Below, one piece after another: positions 43,804-54,412 of a stretch of 64,000 nucleotides of DNA (positions are counted from its first letter, which is position 1; each line of letters opens with the position of its first letter). The stretch lies in contig JANBPT010000056.1 in assembly GCA_027575765.1 (NCBI GenBank), positions 25,687-89,686 on the forward strand, read 5' to 3'. The DNA comes from Tieghemiomyces parasiticus (taxonomy: Eukaryota > Kickxellomycota > Dimargaritomycetes > Dimargaritales > Dimargaritaceae). Below the pieces are notes generated by a model. That model saw only the letters and a program-made list of their open reading frames with translations. It did no database searches and was not told where the DNA came from. Made by a program: the position numbers and the translations under genes.

Positions 43804-44532
43804 ATGTGTCATTTTACGCCTTTTTATCTTCTTCTGGTCTTTATACTAGCCATAGGACGTGTCGTAGCACGGCCTAAGATGTTAGTACCGGTTCCGTCCA
43901 CACAGAAGGCTATGGAGTCGGCCGCCCGGGTTTCCAGGTTTGGCAACCCGACACCACCAGGTATTCCTCAAATCCTGAGCATGTACTACGTAGCCTACGA
44001 GAGCTCCGTGCGGGGAATCGCCGACACCCCCATCAGCAGCTGCGGAGGCGAGCCTCTAGCCATGGTTCCCAGAGCCTTCGCTGAAGAACTCTTCATCACC
44101 GGCTCCGGTCGGTTTCTCGGAGGAGGTTTCGTCAACCAGGACGACTGTGACTGCGATGAAGGCCACTTCAACTGTTTCGTTCTGGTCGATTCGGCCATGG
44201 GTGCCCCGGAGCATCCGCTCCGCCCCTTCTCCAGCGCTAGTTCCAATTTATTCCCGATCGGTACCACCATGATTGTCCATGAACTGATAGGGCTGACGCT
44301 GCCCAACGGTCAGCACCACGACGGCTGTGTCCAGATTGACGACTACAACTACGAGGACGGTCCCGAGCTATTCAGTCTCTTTGTCAATAAGGAAGGGAGC
44401 GCCAGCTACATTGGTGAGAAGCTTGGTGGCATCCATTCGATTATCCGTGTCGAAGTCACAAATTGCACGCCCCGGGAGTACGCCGACCGGTACCTGCGGC
44501 CAATAGCCATGCTGACTTTCCTGTTCAAGTGA
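43804..44532 (+). CDS. Secreted protein with 3D/DPBB-like region
   Basis: Single exon, 242 residues. Signal peptide at 1-22 (FTPFYLLLVFILAIGRVVA). The mature part has YYVAYESS, a Gly-rich GSGRFLGGGFVN, a Cys-rich DDCDCDEGHFNCF and then PIGTTMIVHELIGLTLPNGQ, HHDGCVQIDDYNYED and VEVTNCTPREY. The order Gly-Arg segment, aromatic VD, Thr-x-x-Val-x-x-Leu-x-Gly, Asn-Gly-x-x-His-x-Gly-Cys-Val-x-x-Asp-Asp resembles a 3D-type double-psi beta barrel as found in secreted wall-associated proteins, but this is pattern-level recognition only. An upstream in-frame Met at 43687 would add 39 residues and bury the signal peptide, so 43804 is preferred. Enzymatic activity cannot be claimed. Confidence 0.8.
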   Translation: MCHFTPFYLLLVFILAIGRVVARPKMLVPVPSTQKAMESAARVSRFGNPTPPGIPQILSMYYVAYESSVRGIADTPISSCGGEPLAMVPRAFAEELFITGSGRFLGGGFVNQDDCDCDEGHFNCFVLVDSAMGAPEHPLRPFSSASSNLFPIGTTMIVHELIGLTLPNGQHHDGCVQIDDYNYEDGPELFSLFVNKEGSASYIGEKLGGIHSIIRVEVTNCTPREYADRYLRPIAMLTFLFK

Positions 44533-46893
44533 CCGCGCAGCAGCCTGGTGGGGTTCATGTACAGCTTATTGACGCGCTGCCTTCACCTTCCATCGCACTT
44601 ACATTCGGCTACTCCCTCCTCCCAGCCAGTGCCGATGGCGGGGAAGATCTTCGATATTTGATCTGCCCTATGGCATTTCAACAACTTCTTGTTTTTTTAC
44701 ATTACCTACTCACCCCTTCATACCGAGTGGTTACCTTAATAAACCCACCTAATGAACTTTTAACCCACTCACCCGACACCTTCGAGAATTTTTATCGTGG
44801 CTATTCCAACGTGTCATTCTGGTGGATTTCTCCGCCTTAAAAGGCCTCACAGAAAATCTTTGGCAACCTAACTGTTAATAGCTTTGGACAACCAAAATCT
44901 AATAGGGCGGATTACGAAAGTGCCTAACGGTTACTTTATCAATATATCCGGCCAACCAACTTGTAAAACTATAGAGATTGAGGTAAGCCCCCCATTGCCT
45001 AAATAATAAAGTTTTACTGGGATTTCCTCCTTGCTTAAGTTGCCAAAGGGGATGGGGCTATCCTCCTAATACAGACGCTGGTAATGGATCAGCGTCACCC
45101 TTAAAGAAGCACACTGATTCACCCACACAAATTGCACTGTCTTATAGACTGAACATCACATACGAGGGGAGTAATAGGGGATAGGAGCCATTGGTTCATT
45201 CCCTCCCCCCTCCCGTCAAATTAATCCACTGATACCGTCCCTACGAACCGCCAACGACGGCAGTAACGATCATCTTCGTATCAGCCCGAACGAAGTACGA
45301 TCGCCGGATCGCTCAGCTCTGAATCCCGCCCCGGCCACGATAGATCCCGAAACCAACGGTGCCCCCCTCCACTCTGCATCCTACACGGCAGCCAAAAAGG
45401 ATATATTGAAGTACCGGTTGGCCAAGCTAGACATAAGGTCGCTGGCGGGTCAGGCTAATCGAACTCACCTTCCTCACTTATTTACCCGTTCCATCTCGTT
45501 CGACTGCTGTTTACACTTTTTCCTCTTTACCGACCGTTTCCCTGGCCACCACGCGGTCAGTGTAGGTGTCCGTGGATTCATCTGCCCCAATCAGAAGCGT
45601 CACGCGGTTTCGCTTCCTCCGAAGGCGACATCACTCGGGTCTCGAACTTATTTTAGCAGTGAGCTATTTAAAGTATAGTTTACATGGTATTAATTCGGAT
45701 GGAATAATGTTGGCGCAGGAAGAGAGGATCCTGGCCCTACCTATTGTCTTTTGCAGAGGTGTTCGCATAGCAGCAGATTTATTTATGCACCTGCTGAGAT
45801 GGGAACTGTGCGCTCCCCACTCGTCAACTGTGCGGCTTGTGTGACGCGTTGTTTGCACGGGCTGTGGCCAGCCAGTATGCGTTATCGCATTTTGCGCCAG
45901 AACCGGTGGATCCTGCGTTGCACCTGTTGCTGTTGATGTCGCTGACGCCAGGTTCTCAAGCTGCACCGACAGTGTCAGATAGACGCTACTTGCCCTACCA
46001 GCCTAGGTCAATGCCCTTGATGGCTGGCCAGAGAAGCCCTATCTAAGAAATGGAGGGAATAGCTGCAGCCTGCTTTGAGCCAACGTACTGATAGGCTCGA
46101 CCTTTTGTCATTCTGAAAACGTTTGTCACTTTGCCGTAGGTTCATCAATGCAAACGCATACACAAACGACTCGGCTCGTTACTTGCAAAATTTGCCACCA
46201 GTGAAACGGAACTTCACGGGACACGCGCCGCAAATACTACACACTGGTGGCGTGATATCTATCATCGCATGGCGCAAACTCGTTTGCAAATAATAGTATG
46301 GCTGGCTGGTCTGTATCTTCAGTCAAATGACCTGTATGTGTGGTGAAATAGCGCGACCCAAAAGTCCCACTACCGACTAAGGACCGCCTTGCTAAATTAA
46401 ATGCACGAATTGGTGCGGCTGACTATTGAGAATCAATCACGGTTATAACCACTACCCCTTTGATTCTTTGCCTTGCAATTGTTCCTTGCTCGAGATACCT
46501 TCGAGGATGGCATGAAAAACTTTAACGATGTTAGCAAAATTTTAGTCATCTGGGGATATACTAACGCTGTGGGTATATAGACCCACCGAAACGACACATC
46601 AATAAATGACATACACTATCCGAACTGGTCTTCAACCGATATAACCGTCTATACCTCGCCAACTGTTGCGCCATTCTTACATTCACACGTCTTCACCGAC
46701 ACCCCCGCCTTCTTTCCTTACATCCCCACCTGTTGTACCGCTCGTAGCGTCTTCAGGGAATCTTGAAACCACCAAATCCTTTGCTACCTACAATCTAAAG
46801 CGCCCATTAAAAGTGTCATCGTCTTTTGTTATTGCCTTCCCTTTTTTCTCTACCGTCCCTTCTCCCAGCAACTAGCCACCCCGCCCTACACCA
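44533..46893. other. Gene-poor block
   Basis: About 2.4 kb, AT-richer than the coding parts, with no supported gene. Small frames at 45406 and 45566 on the plus strand lack motifs. From 46650 the plus strand becomes pyrimidine-rich ahead of the next possible gene. Confidence 0.4.
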
Positions 46894-47511
46894 ATGACTC
46901 GTACCCACTTCGAAAAACCCTCCCACGGCGACACCACCGACCCCCTGACTGACCCGAACACCACATATGCGGATTTGCCCATCCGTTGCGGCTGTATCGA
47001 TTCTCACAGTCGAATAAAGACAGACTTTGTCCTCCATGGAGTGCGGACTTTGCGGATTAGGCGAATACCTGTATTTCTTCAAGGCGGCGGGGGGGGTAAG
47101 TTTCTCGGTCGACGGGCGCTTCAGGTCCGACGCTGGTTGGCAAAGTTGCCTAAGTTTCCTATTCTTACCACTCCTGTTCCCCTGGCTAGGCTTGACCTAG
47201 TCGGGGTGAGATTCGCCGGGCGCGGGAAAGTTGCCGGTTGTAGCCGAGATTTCCCAGGGTATACCGCTCACCACAATGGATCGAATTCCCGCGCGCTGTT
47301 TGATGACCGTCCCTGCTATGGAAAGGATGCATACGACAGGCAAATGTCGCAAGCGTGGATTGGAATCTCCGCCAGACCTTCGCCGTTAATTATCAGGTTG
47401 GAGGTCTTGTGGAGCTTGGATTGTACAGCCCTGAGACTGATTGCTTCGTTACAGAAATTATACAGATCTAGTGTCCGGTCAACTTTGCTTGCAAGTAAAC
47501 TGGTCCATTGA
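46894..47511 (+). CDS. Possible gene start, unrecognised
   Basis: An ATG at 46894 follows a typical pyrimidine-rich leader and opens a 205-codon frame starting MTRTHFEKPSHGDTTD. The first ~55 residues look protein-like. Further on, another frame at 47034-47094 reads MECGLCGLGEYLYFFKAAGG directly before a GTAAG donor, which suggests that a real gene with introns starts here and that the single long frame is not the true product. No complete exon chain could be built and no family was recognised. Confidence 0.3.
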   Translation: MTRTHFEKPSHGDTTDPLTDPNTTYADLPIRCGCIDSHSRIKTDFVLHGVRTLRIRRIPVFLQGGGGGKFLGRRALQVRRWLAKLPKFPILTTPVPLARLDLVGVRFAGRGKVAGCSRDFPGYTAHHNGSNSRALFDDRPCYGKDAYDRQMSQAWIGISARPSPLIIRLEVLWSLDCTALRLIASLQKLYRSSVRSTLLASKLVH

Positions 47512-48448
47512 TGCCGTCACTCGTTTCACAAGGACACTGCCAAGTTTATCCTTGCTGACCCAGTCCGTCGCCCTTGCGTCTCCGCCAGGGAACCGTTGAA
47601 GCCATTGGCCGGACTTGGAAATTAGGACCATCTCCCCTCCCTAACGATGCTTAGTTCTAACGAGCTAGGAGGGGCCAGGGGAAATAATCGGTCTTCCTTA
47701 CGGGTGCCAAAGTATCACGATCCTGGTGGGTCGCCGTCGACTTTCTCTCACCTCTCCCCAAATTACGTTGTTTCGCCACGATCTCGGCGTCGGGAAGGTG
47801 TGGGGTAGCGGTTGGAGTTCAAGGTCGGTACGACGGAGGCGGTGTCTTGTAACTCCCGTCTCCTCGCTATGACGCGCTAGCACGATCTGTGGAGTTACAC
47901 CAACTCAATGCTCTCTATCTCTCTCTTCTACTTCCTGTATCATCACTTCACCACCCTTATCCACCCACCAACTCTGGTCAACAATGAAGACCTCGGTTGC
48001 TTAGCTCGCTTACCTTACCAGGGTTGTTGACGCAGCTTGTACCACCTGGTCCACCTATCAAGCCTTGGTGGCGGAGGTTCAGTTTTCATTTTACCACTTT
48101 CATCACCAAGGTCTTCATGGGCACTAGCCCGCTCTACTCTCTATGGGGAGCTCGCAAGGCGCTCGGTCGGCGCCTCTCGCCATTCCAAAAACTACGTTTC
48201 TCCAAACGCCCAGCCGCCACCGTCAACGTCACTCATGGCGACATGCCACCTATCCTCCCTGTATAAAGCTCGTCTTGTCCGGTCGGGTATTGACAAAACA
48301 AACGTTAGATCTGACATTAGATTTCCACGCCATACTTTGACGACCCTGATCTCCAACTGTACCCATATATCCACCCCTCTAACGCCATCAAAACGAAAAA
48401 CCATACCATCACTTAGACCTGTACATCAACCTTTTACTCCACTCGTTC
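47512..48448. other. Intergenic
   Basis: About 940 bases. The last 500 are pyrimidine-rich on the plus strand with a TATAAAG at 48262, ahead of the Cys-rich protein gene. Confidence 0.35.
48262..48268 (+). promoter_or_regulatory. Possible TATA box of the Cys-rich secreted gene
   Basis: TATAAAG about 190 bases upstream of the ATG at 48449. Distance plausible, single-motif evidence only. Confidence 0.4.
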
Positions 48449-49183
48449 ATGATGCGTTTCACACTCACCTGCTCCCTGGCCTCGGCACTTCTGGCGCTAA
48501 CCGGCGTGACGGCCGCCGACCTCAGCCCAGCAGCTATCCGTCAGTGCCTCAGCCGACACGACTGCAACGCCACACCGGCGCTCTGCGCCCAGAGCTGCTT
48601 TGCCGTGACCGACCCGCAATTCTACCACATCGGCCAGTGCCTCAACCAGTGTCCACTCCCGCCGACCCCGGCCGACCACGCTCTAACTAATCACTTTGCC
48701 CAGTGTGCCGAGCAGTGTGTACAGTCGAACGCTCCCGGCGTGCTTCCGGCCCTGCAGCAGCTGATCGACGAGGCTCAGCAAAGCCCGAACCTGTCGGGTT
48801 TACCGGGTCTGGCGGTCGCCGCCACCGAACTGCGTCAACGGGTGACCCCTATCACTATCCACCAACTGGGCACCTCTGTGCGCCAGTGCCTACCCCCGCC
48901 GGCGGGCCCGGAGGACGCCGCGGCGATGGTGACTTACAAGGCCTGTCTAGAGGCGGCGGTGCAAACGGCCATGCCTGGTGCGGTGGGGGCCCTACAGAAT
49001 ATCGCGACCCCGAACGGCGCGGCCATGGGTGACCTGCCACCCGGGTCAACGGTGATCGTGGCCCAGAACAAGACCAAAATTGCATCTACTGTGGTCCAAC
49101 CTAGAGAGGGCGAGAATGCCGCCGCGAGCGTGCAGCTGTCGGTAGGCATCCTCGTAGTCTGTGCGCTGCTCACGCGCTTCTAG
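48449..49183 (+). CDS. Cys-rich, probable GPI-anchored surface protein
   Basis: Single exon, 244 residues. Signal peptide at about 1-23 (FTLTCSLASALLALTGVTAA). The mature N-terminal part has evenly spaced cysteines (CLSRHDC, CAQSC, CLNQC, CAEQC), suggesting a small disulphide-bonded helical domain; a second, sparser Cys pair (VRQCLPPP, KACLEAAV) follows. The C-terminus is a hydrophobic segment (SVGILVVCALLTRF) after a small-residue stretch (NAAASVQ), the layout of a GPI-attachment signal. One NKT and one NAT sequon are seen. It lacks the CFEM spacing and no family was recognised. Likely at the cell surface. Confidence 0.85.
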   Translation: MMRFTLTCSLASALLALTGVTAADLSPAAIRQCLSRHDCNATPALCAQSCFAVTDPQFYHIGQCLNQCPLPPTPADHALTNHFAQCAEQCVQSNAPGVLPALQQLIDEAQQSPNLSGLPGLAVAATELRQRVTPITIHQLGTSVRQCLPPPAGPEDAAAMVTYKACLEAAVQTAMPGAVGALQNIATPNGAAMGDLPPGSTVIVAQNKTKIASTVVQPREGENAAASVQLSVGILVVCALLTRF

Positions 49184-49514
49184 TTATATGGCTTCAGATC
49201 AGCTGGTCAATATCGCACTACGGTTGCCATCTGGTCCAGGTTTAGCTTCAGACTACATTATTCGTTGGCCCAAAATAGGCCCCCTATTATTAGCGCGAAT
49301 AAATTACCCTGCGTATCCATTGAAAAGACCGGTTCCTCCTACAGGGACACAGACTCCAGATCAATTTGCCCAAATAGCGACTCGGTAGGAAAACGTGGTG
49401 ATGAGTTTTTGGCTAGAGGTTGTCCGTTTCCCTAGGACGGCTTATTAATGTCGTATGAGAGTTGGGTAATAGAAAGAGCGGCGAAGTTCCTGATACCCTC
49501 AACATTTTATGTAT
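49184..49514. other. Convergent 3' intergenic region
   Basis: About 330 bases between the surface-protein and prefoldin stop codons. No gene. Confidence 0.4.
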
Positions 49515-50217
49515 TTAATCCTTCTCCAAGTTAATTGCAGACTTGAACTTGGCATACAGGACCTTCTTGAGAGCAGCTAGCGTGTCCTCCATGGTCTGCA
49601 GATCGCCCCGCATTCCTTGGATAACCTCCTCGAGCCGGTCTTTCTCGGCTTGGATGCGCTCCTGGGCCTCCTCCAGTGATACCAACATGAACACGTCGCC
49701 GACCTTGTAGCTGATTCGACGGCAAAGGGCACGTATAGAATAGGTGACGGTCAGCCCGCGATTAGCGATTAGTTGATCTGGGGATGAAGTATGAGACGAG
49801 CGCATGCCAGATAAAAAACCCCTAGTGCCAGCGGGCCGCAACTGGTTAGTGGGCCAAAATGATACTTTCGAGCGGTACTTTACCTGATTGGTTCGTCTTC
49901 GTCGGCGAGTTCTAATTCCATCGCAAGGTCGTCCAGGTACTCAAGTTCAAGCTGGCAAAGGCATCGATTGGAAATGTTAGTCGAAAAGCAGGGAAATTAG
50001 CTAGATGGACACCAATTAGCATCCTGTAGCATCGCGTTGCACACCGGAGAATCACGCATGGAGCCGGGAGTGTTCAGCGGTAGCGGCAACTACCTACCTT
50101 CTTGGCCGCGAACGTCTCCTGGAGGTCCTCGAACTTGACGTTCAATTTACTGAAGGAATTGATATTGTTCTGGTCCTCCCAGGTGACCTGGATGTCGGCG
50201 TCTTCGTTGGCGTTCAT
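49515..50217 (-). CDS. GIM3: Prefoldin subunit 4
   Basis: Three exons, 50098-50217, 49884-49951 and 49515-49710, phases consistent; 127 residues, the usual size. Prefoldin is a hexameric chaperone that hands nascent actin and tubulin to the CCT chaperonin in the cytosol. Family marks: VTWEDQNNINSFSKLN at the N-terminus, then LEYLDDLAMELELADED, SYKVGDVFMLVSLEEAQ and the second coiled-coil arm ending KFKSAINLEKD. Two coiled-coil helices flank a central beta hairpin, as in the beta-class subunits. Divergent from the Derlin gene. Confidence 0.96.
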
Positions 50218-50958
50218 CTACAAAAGGTGAGGGTGGACCAGGTGGAGAGAAGTTGAGAAGTTGGTTCAGGGCCTCGCTTGGAGATCGGCTCGGGACATTT
50301 CTAGGATGTACCGTCCCGGATTAGCTGACGGAGGGGGCTCACACCAGGAGTGGTCAACGTACCAATCTCATCGTGACTTGACGGAGGTAGTGGAGTTGGT
50401 GTTGGTACAGTGGACGACAGGGTAACAGAAACGAGGATTCAAATGTGCGAGAGCGACGCTTGCCGAATGCAATTAGCCTTAAGATAGGGCCGTAGGAGAG
50501 GATAGGACGTAGTGGTGGCCAGTGAAAAGGAGCCTCCCACTGGCGATTGAAGGTCAGCTGCAGCTGCAGATTGCCCAGCGGGGACCCTCTACCAAAGCAG
50601 CTTCGGGGCCTGGCCTCCTGGCGGAGTTCATGTTGCATGAGGTGAATGGTAGCCCTCCGCTCCTTGAGACACACAGGGCGCTGGCGTGGCCGTAGGGATC
50701 CGGAGGCCAGCTTACCACCATAGGACAGCCCAAAACCCTTACCGCAGTGACCTGCCACACCCAGCGCTCCCTATCGCACGCATCCTCACCGAGCCACTCT
50801 TTTCTTATTTCCCACATTTGTTAAGGTCAACGCTCCAGCCCTGTACCCCTAGTCCATCTGTACGCTTGTTAAACAGTATCACCAGCTCAAGTGGATTCTC
50901 TACCTTTGCACCCCCCCCACGATTGTTAGCCAGCCCTACCAGGTCCCCAACGCCCAAC
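50218..50958. other. Divergent promoter region of prefoldin 4 and Derlin
   Basis: About 740 bases. Pyrimidine-rich on the plus strand close to the Derlin start. Frames on the minus strand at 50354-50817 show no recognisable content. Confidence 0.4.
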
Positions 50959-51918
50959 ATGAGTGACAGCCCAGTCCAAGCGCTAAAGGATTGGTACGGC
51001 GGTCTGCCGCCTGTGACACGCTTTTTTGTGACCATCTATGTGGGAATGGGCCTCGCCACCTCCCTTCAGTACGGTACGCGCTACACCTTCTTCAGCTGGG
51101 ACCTGATCCTGGGCAACTACGAGGTACGTTTCCACTAGAATTGGGCCCTGGCCGGCAGGCGGCGACAGACACTGGCACGACTGTGCCTGCCCTTCCTCAT
51201 CGACACAGGTCCTTTCGGGCCCCCTCTAGGGACCGGGTGCGGGCTTTCCCTGACTGCTATGATATCTGGTCTGCCTGTCTGCCCCACATAGCTAACTCCA
51301 CCGCACCACCGCCCTCTCCACTGCCTCCCACAGCTCTGGCGACTGTTCACGGGATTCTTCTTTGAGCGGTTGACCCTGGCGCTGGTCATCAACCTGTACT
51401 TCTTTAACCAGACCTCCACGCAACTTGAGTGCGACGTGTATACCAACCGCAAGGCCGACTATGTGTTCTTTTACATCTTCACCATGGCGGGCGTCTCTCT
51501 GTTGTCCTACTACCGCCCCGAGTTTAGCCTTAGCGGCGGTCTGTTCATGGCTGCGGTGTATCTGTGGTCCCGGTTCTTTCCTTGGGTCACGGTGAACCTG
51601 TTTTTTGGGATCCGCATTTCCGGTATCTACCTGCCCTGGGCGTTCCTGGTACTGGATTTCCTGCAGACCAATACCATCCCGCTGCCGCACGTCTACGGAA
51701 TCATCGTCGCCCACCTTTTCTACTACCTCACCGTCGAATCCGCCGGCCAGTCCGGCCGGCCCTTGCTGACCACCCCCGCCGTGCTCCGCCGGTTCTTTGG
51801 CGGGGCCGCCGCCCGCGCCGCCCGCACTGCGACGGTCCACGCCGAGCCCAATCGCCGCGACACTGCCACTACTGCCGAGGCCCACCCGTGGGGTCGGGGC
51901 CACAGTTTGGGCTCCTAG
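50959..51918 (+). CDS. Derlin-family ER membrane protein (ERAD)
   Basis: Two exons, 50959-51123 and 51334-51918, phase 0; 249 residues. Derlins are rhomboid-fold pseudoproteases of the ER membrane that help move misfolded proteins to the cytosol for degradation. Marks: DWYGGLPPVTRFFVT at the N-terminus, LWRLFTGFFF right after the intron, ADYVFFYIFTMAGVSLLSY, AAVYLWSRFFPWVTVNLFFG and HVYGIIVAHLFYYLTVES, the latter resembling the conserved helix near the end. About six membrane segments. The tail beyond 205 is Ala/Arg-rich and hydrophilic. Dfm1-like or Der1-like class not decided. Confidence 0.95.
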
Positions 51919-54412
51919 GAAGGCGTCTGGCATGGGTCGATTGCGGGACTCTTCGCACCGTTCCGAATGAGCTGTAAAAAATGCACATGCTGAGTACATA
52001 ACTTGGGTCAGGCTGCGTAGCACCCATCCCTACGGTCAGGGTGAAATAGCCGATTAAAGATCAGTACACTGTCCCCCCCCCCTTCTCTCAACACCGATCA
52101 TGTTTTTTTTTCGTCGTTACTCTCCCACTGGTCTTGGCTTTGGAGTAAATATAGGCATTGTATGTTTGGTCTTAGGAACCCACCCAACGCCTGCCCGCAC
52201 GTGTCGGATGCCAGGAGGGTGAGGTACCCGCCTTGCGGCCTCACTTCTCTGCAAAAGGTGATATCAGGACGACTCACCTGCCTATGCAGGATCACGCGGT
52301 AAGCGCCACCGGTCCCACCGCGGCCTTACCGATACGGCGCCAGAGGCCGAGTCAGGTTGCTGTAGTAAGAGAGAGGAACGGCGGTGCCAGGCATCCCAGC
52401 GGCCGACACCCTCCGCCCTGATGAGCCAAGTTAAAGAGGCGTAAGTGTGAATGAACCGGACGTTAGGACAGAGAGACCATGTTCATTGCGTTGTTATCGA
52501 TGGATCGAAAGCAGAGAATGCAGCGCAAATCCAGCCCGTCTGGAAGCAAGTGACAAATTGGTGGTGGAACGTGGCACTGGTGCGGCCACTCCACTGCTTT
52601 ATTCGCACAGGACTCGAAGATAATTAGAAGCCGGGCCTAACCTGAGATGCTCATGTAGGGTGGTCGAGCTGAGACAACGAAATGTTGGGTGCTCCTCTCG
52701 GTTCTACATGTAGGGAAAGGTCGGATAAAAGTATGCCCCACCCCTACCGTACCACGGCGGCTTGTCATGAGGGTCGGCCACACCTGGGCGGGGTGGAGGG
52801 GCTGAATAGATAGGTTGGGCCGTTGTGAGGGCTCAAACGTGGGTGGCCAAGGCACGCCTCATTACACGACTTGGCCAGGTCTGCTACCTGGACCGTTGAT
52901 ATCGACAAGGTAGCCATTACTATCCGCTACTTACGTGACTAGTGAACGATCCTGGAGATACAGAGTATCTGTCCGTCGCCACCGTGGCAATGAACTACGG
53001 GGAGGGGGTGAACGGCTGATCGTAGGGATACTCTCACTCGCCCTAGGCTCTGCAATGGTTAAGTGAGGGGGGGGCTGTGGGCAGCGGCCGGTTGCCCCTA
53101 CAGACGTCGACACACCAGGCGACGTCATGCAGAAAGTGTGGGATTAAGATTGGAACCTGATGGGAGGGGTCCAATGGCACTCGTCACCGCTAGGAAGGTA
53201 CCCCTCCCTCTAGGCACAGGATAGGCAGAGCCGTGGCCAGGATCGTGCCTCGGTAGCCTATCAAAGGAGCCCACTCCTATCTTCACCCCTAGTGGTCATC
53301 GGGGTGAAGGAAGGAGGGGTGATGGGCAGGAAGCCCTATATCTGTGCGGCAGGCCTAGGGATAGAGAGCGGGTGGCAGTGTCGTCACCAGGTTCACCTCG
53401 TCCTTCACCGCTGACATTTCCTTGTGGAAGTCTCCCGTCTCCCCGCGCACGCCACCCACCGGCTGAGCGGCATACACGGCGTCGCCCCACTCCATCGCTT
53501 GAACAATTTCTCCGCACTCGTGTCCATCCCATACGATCCTTGGCCCTTTCGCCTCGACCATAAAAGCCTCCGTGGCCCCCGTCACCCATCGTGGCTCACT
53601 AGTGTCTTGCCTTAGGCTGTCTCTACGACCCAACTCTGCACCCTTTACGTATCAGTAGGCGCTGTCCCACCGCTCACTTCCCGCGTCAATCCCCCTTATC
53701 GGACCATATCTCCCCGCCTCCAAGCCGCCACTATCACACCCGTCCCTGTTCCTTTCCTTGTGCGCCACCGCACCTCATCGCTCTTCTGACACCTCATTGC
53801 TTATCACCGGCCTTGTTCCCTCTCTACCATACTCGACATTAGGCCTTACTCAAAACCAGTAAGTGTTCCGCAATGGTAGCCCCCCGATTCAGTACCACTT
53901 AGTCCCTATTTAACTGCAATGGAATGATAAGCAGTCACCTGGCGCCAGGGCCGCAGTGAGGGTCGCTCAGGGCAGTCCTCGCTTCCAGCCTCCGGTCGCC
54001 CAGGGTGGCGTCTGAAGCATGGATTGCGTGCGCCGTCTAGTACATGCATACCTTACCAGCAAAGGTCCGGAATCGGCTGGTAACGTAGTCTGATTCCCTC
54101 CCGCGTGTGCTCGGTCGGCTTGATGCGCCGACAGCTCCACTTACTCGTGTCTTACTTTGGAAGGACGACCTCCTCGCCTTGGGACTATTGGGTACGAGCG
54201 GTACGCCCTAGGTGGACTTACGTCACCGAACCTGGAAGCGGGCGGTGGACGGTTTCTCACGCCCTTGACACCCACTGGCTAACCCCTTTCCATGCTCCAC
54301 CATTCTTCACATGCGCAACCCCTCTGCTCCTCACCCTCAACGGCGGTACCTGAATTCCGTTCCCCGACCCTCTCCGCCGGCCCCCTCAGCACCCTCACTC
54401 ATTCACTCTGTC
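51919..54412. other. Gene-poor block upstream of TPS
   Basis: About 2.5 kb without a supported gene. The last ~1 kb (53360-54412) is strongly pyrimidine-rich with many CCT/CTC runs and probably forms the TPS promoter and leader. Frames in it are low-complexity shadows. Confidence 0.4.

Noticed and set aside
53296..53633. Overlapping frames upstream of TPS
   Set aside because: They read through pyrimidine-rich promoter-like sequence and have no motif.
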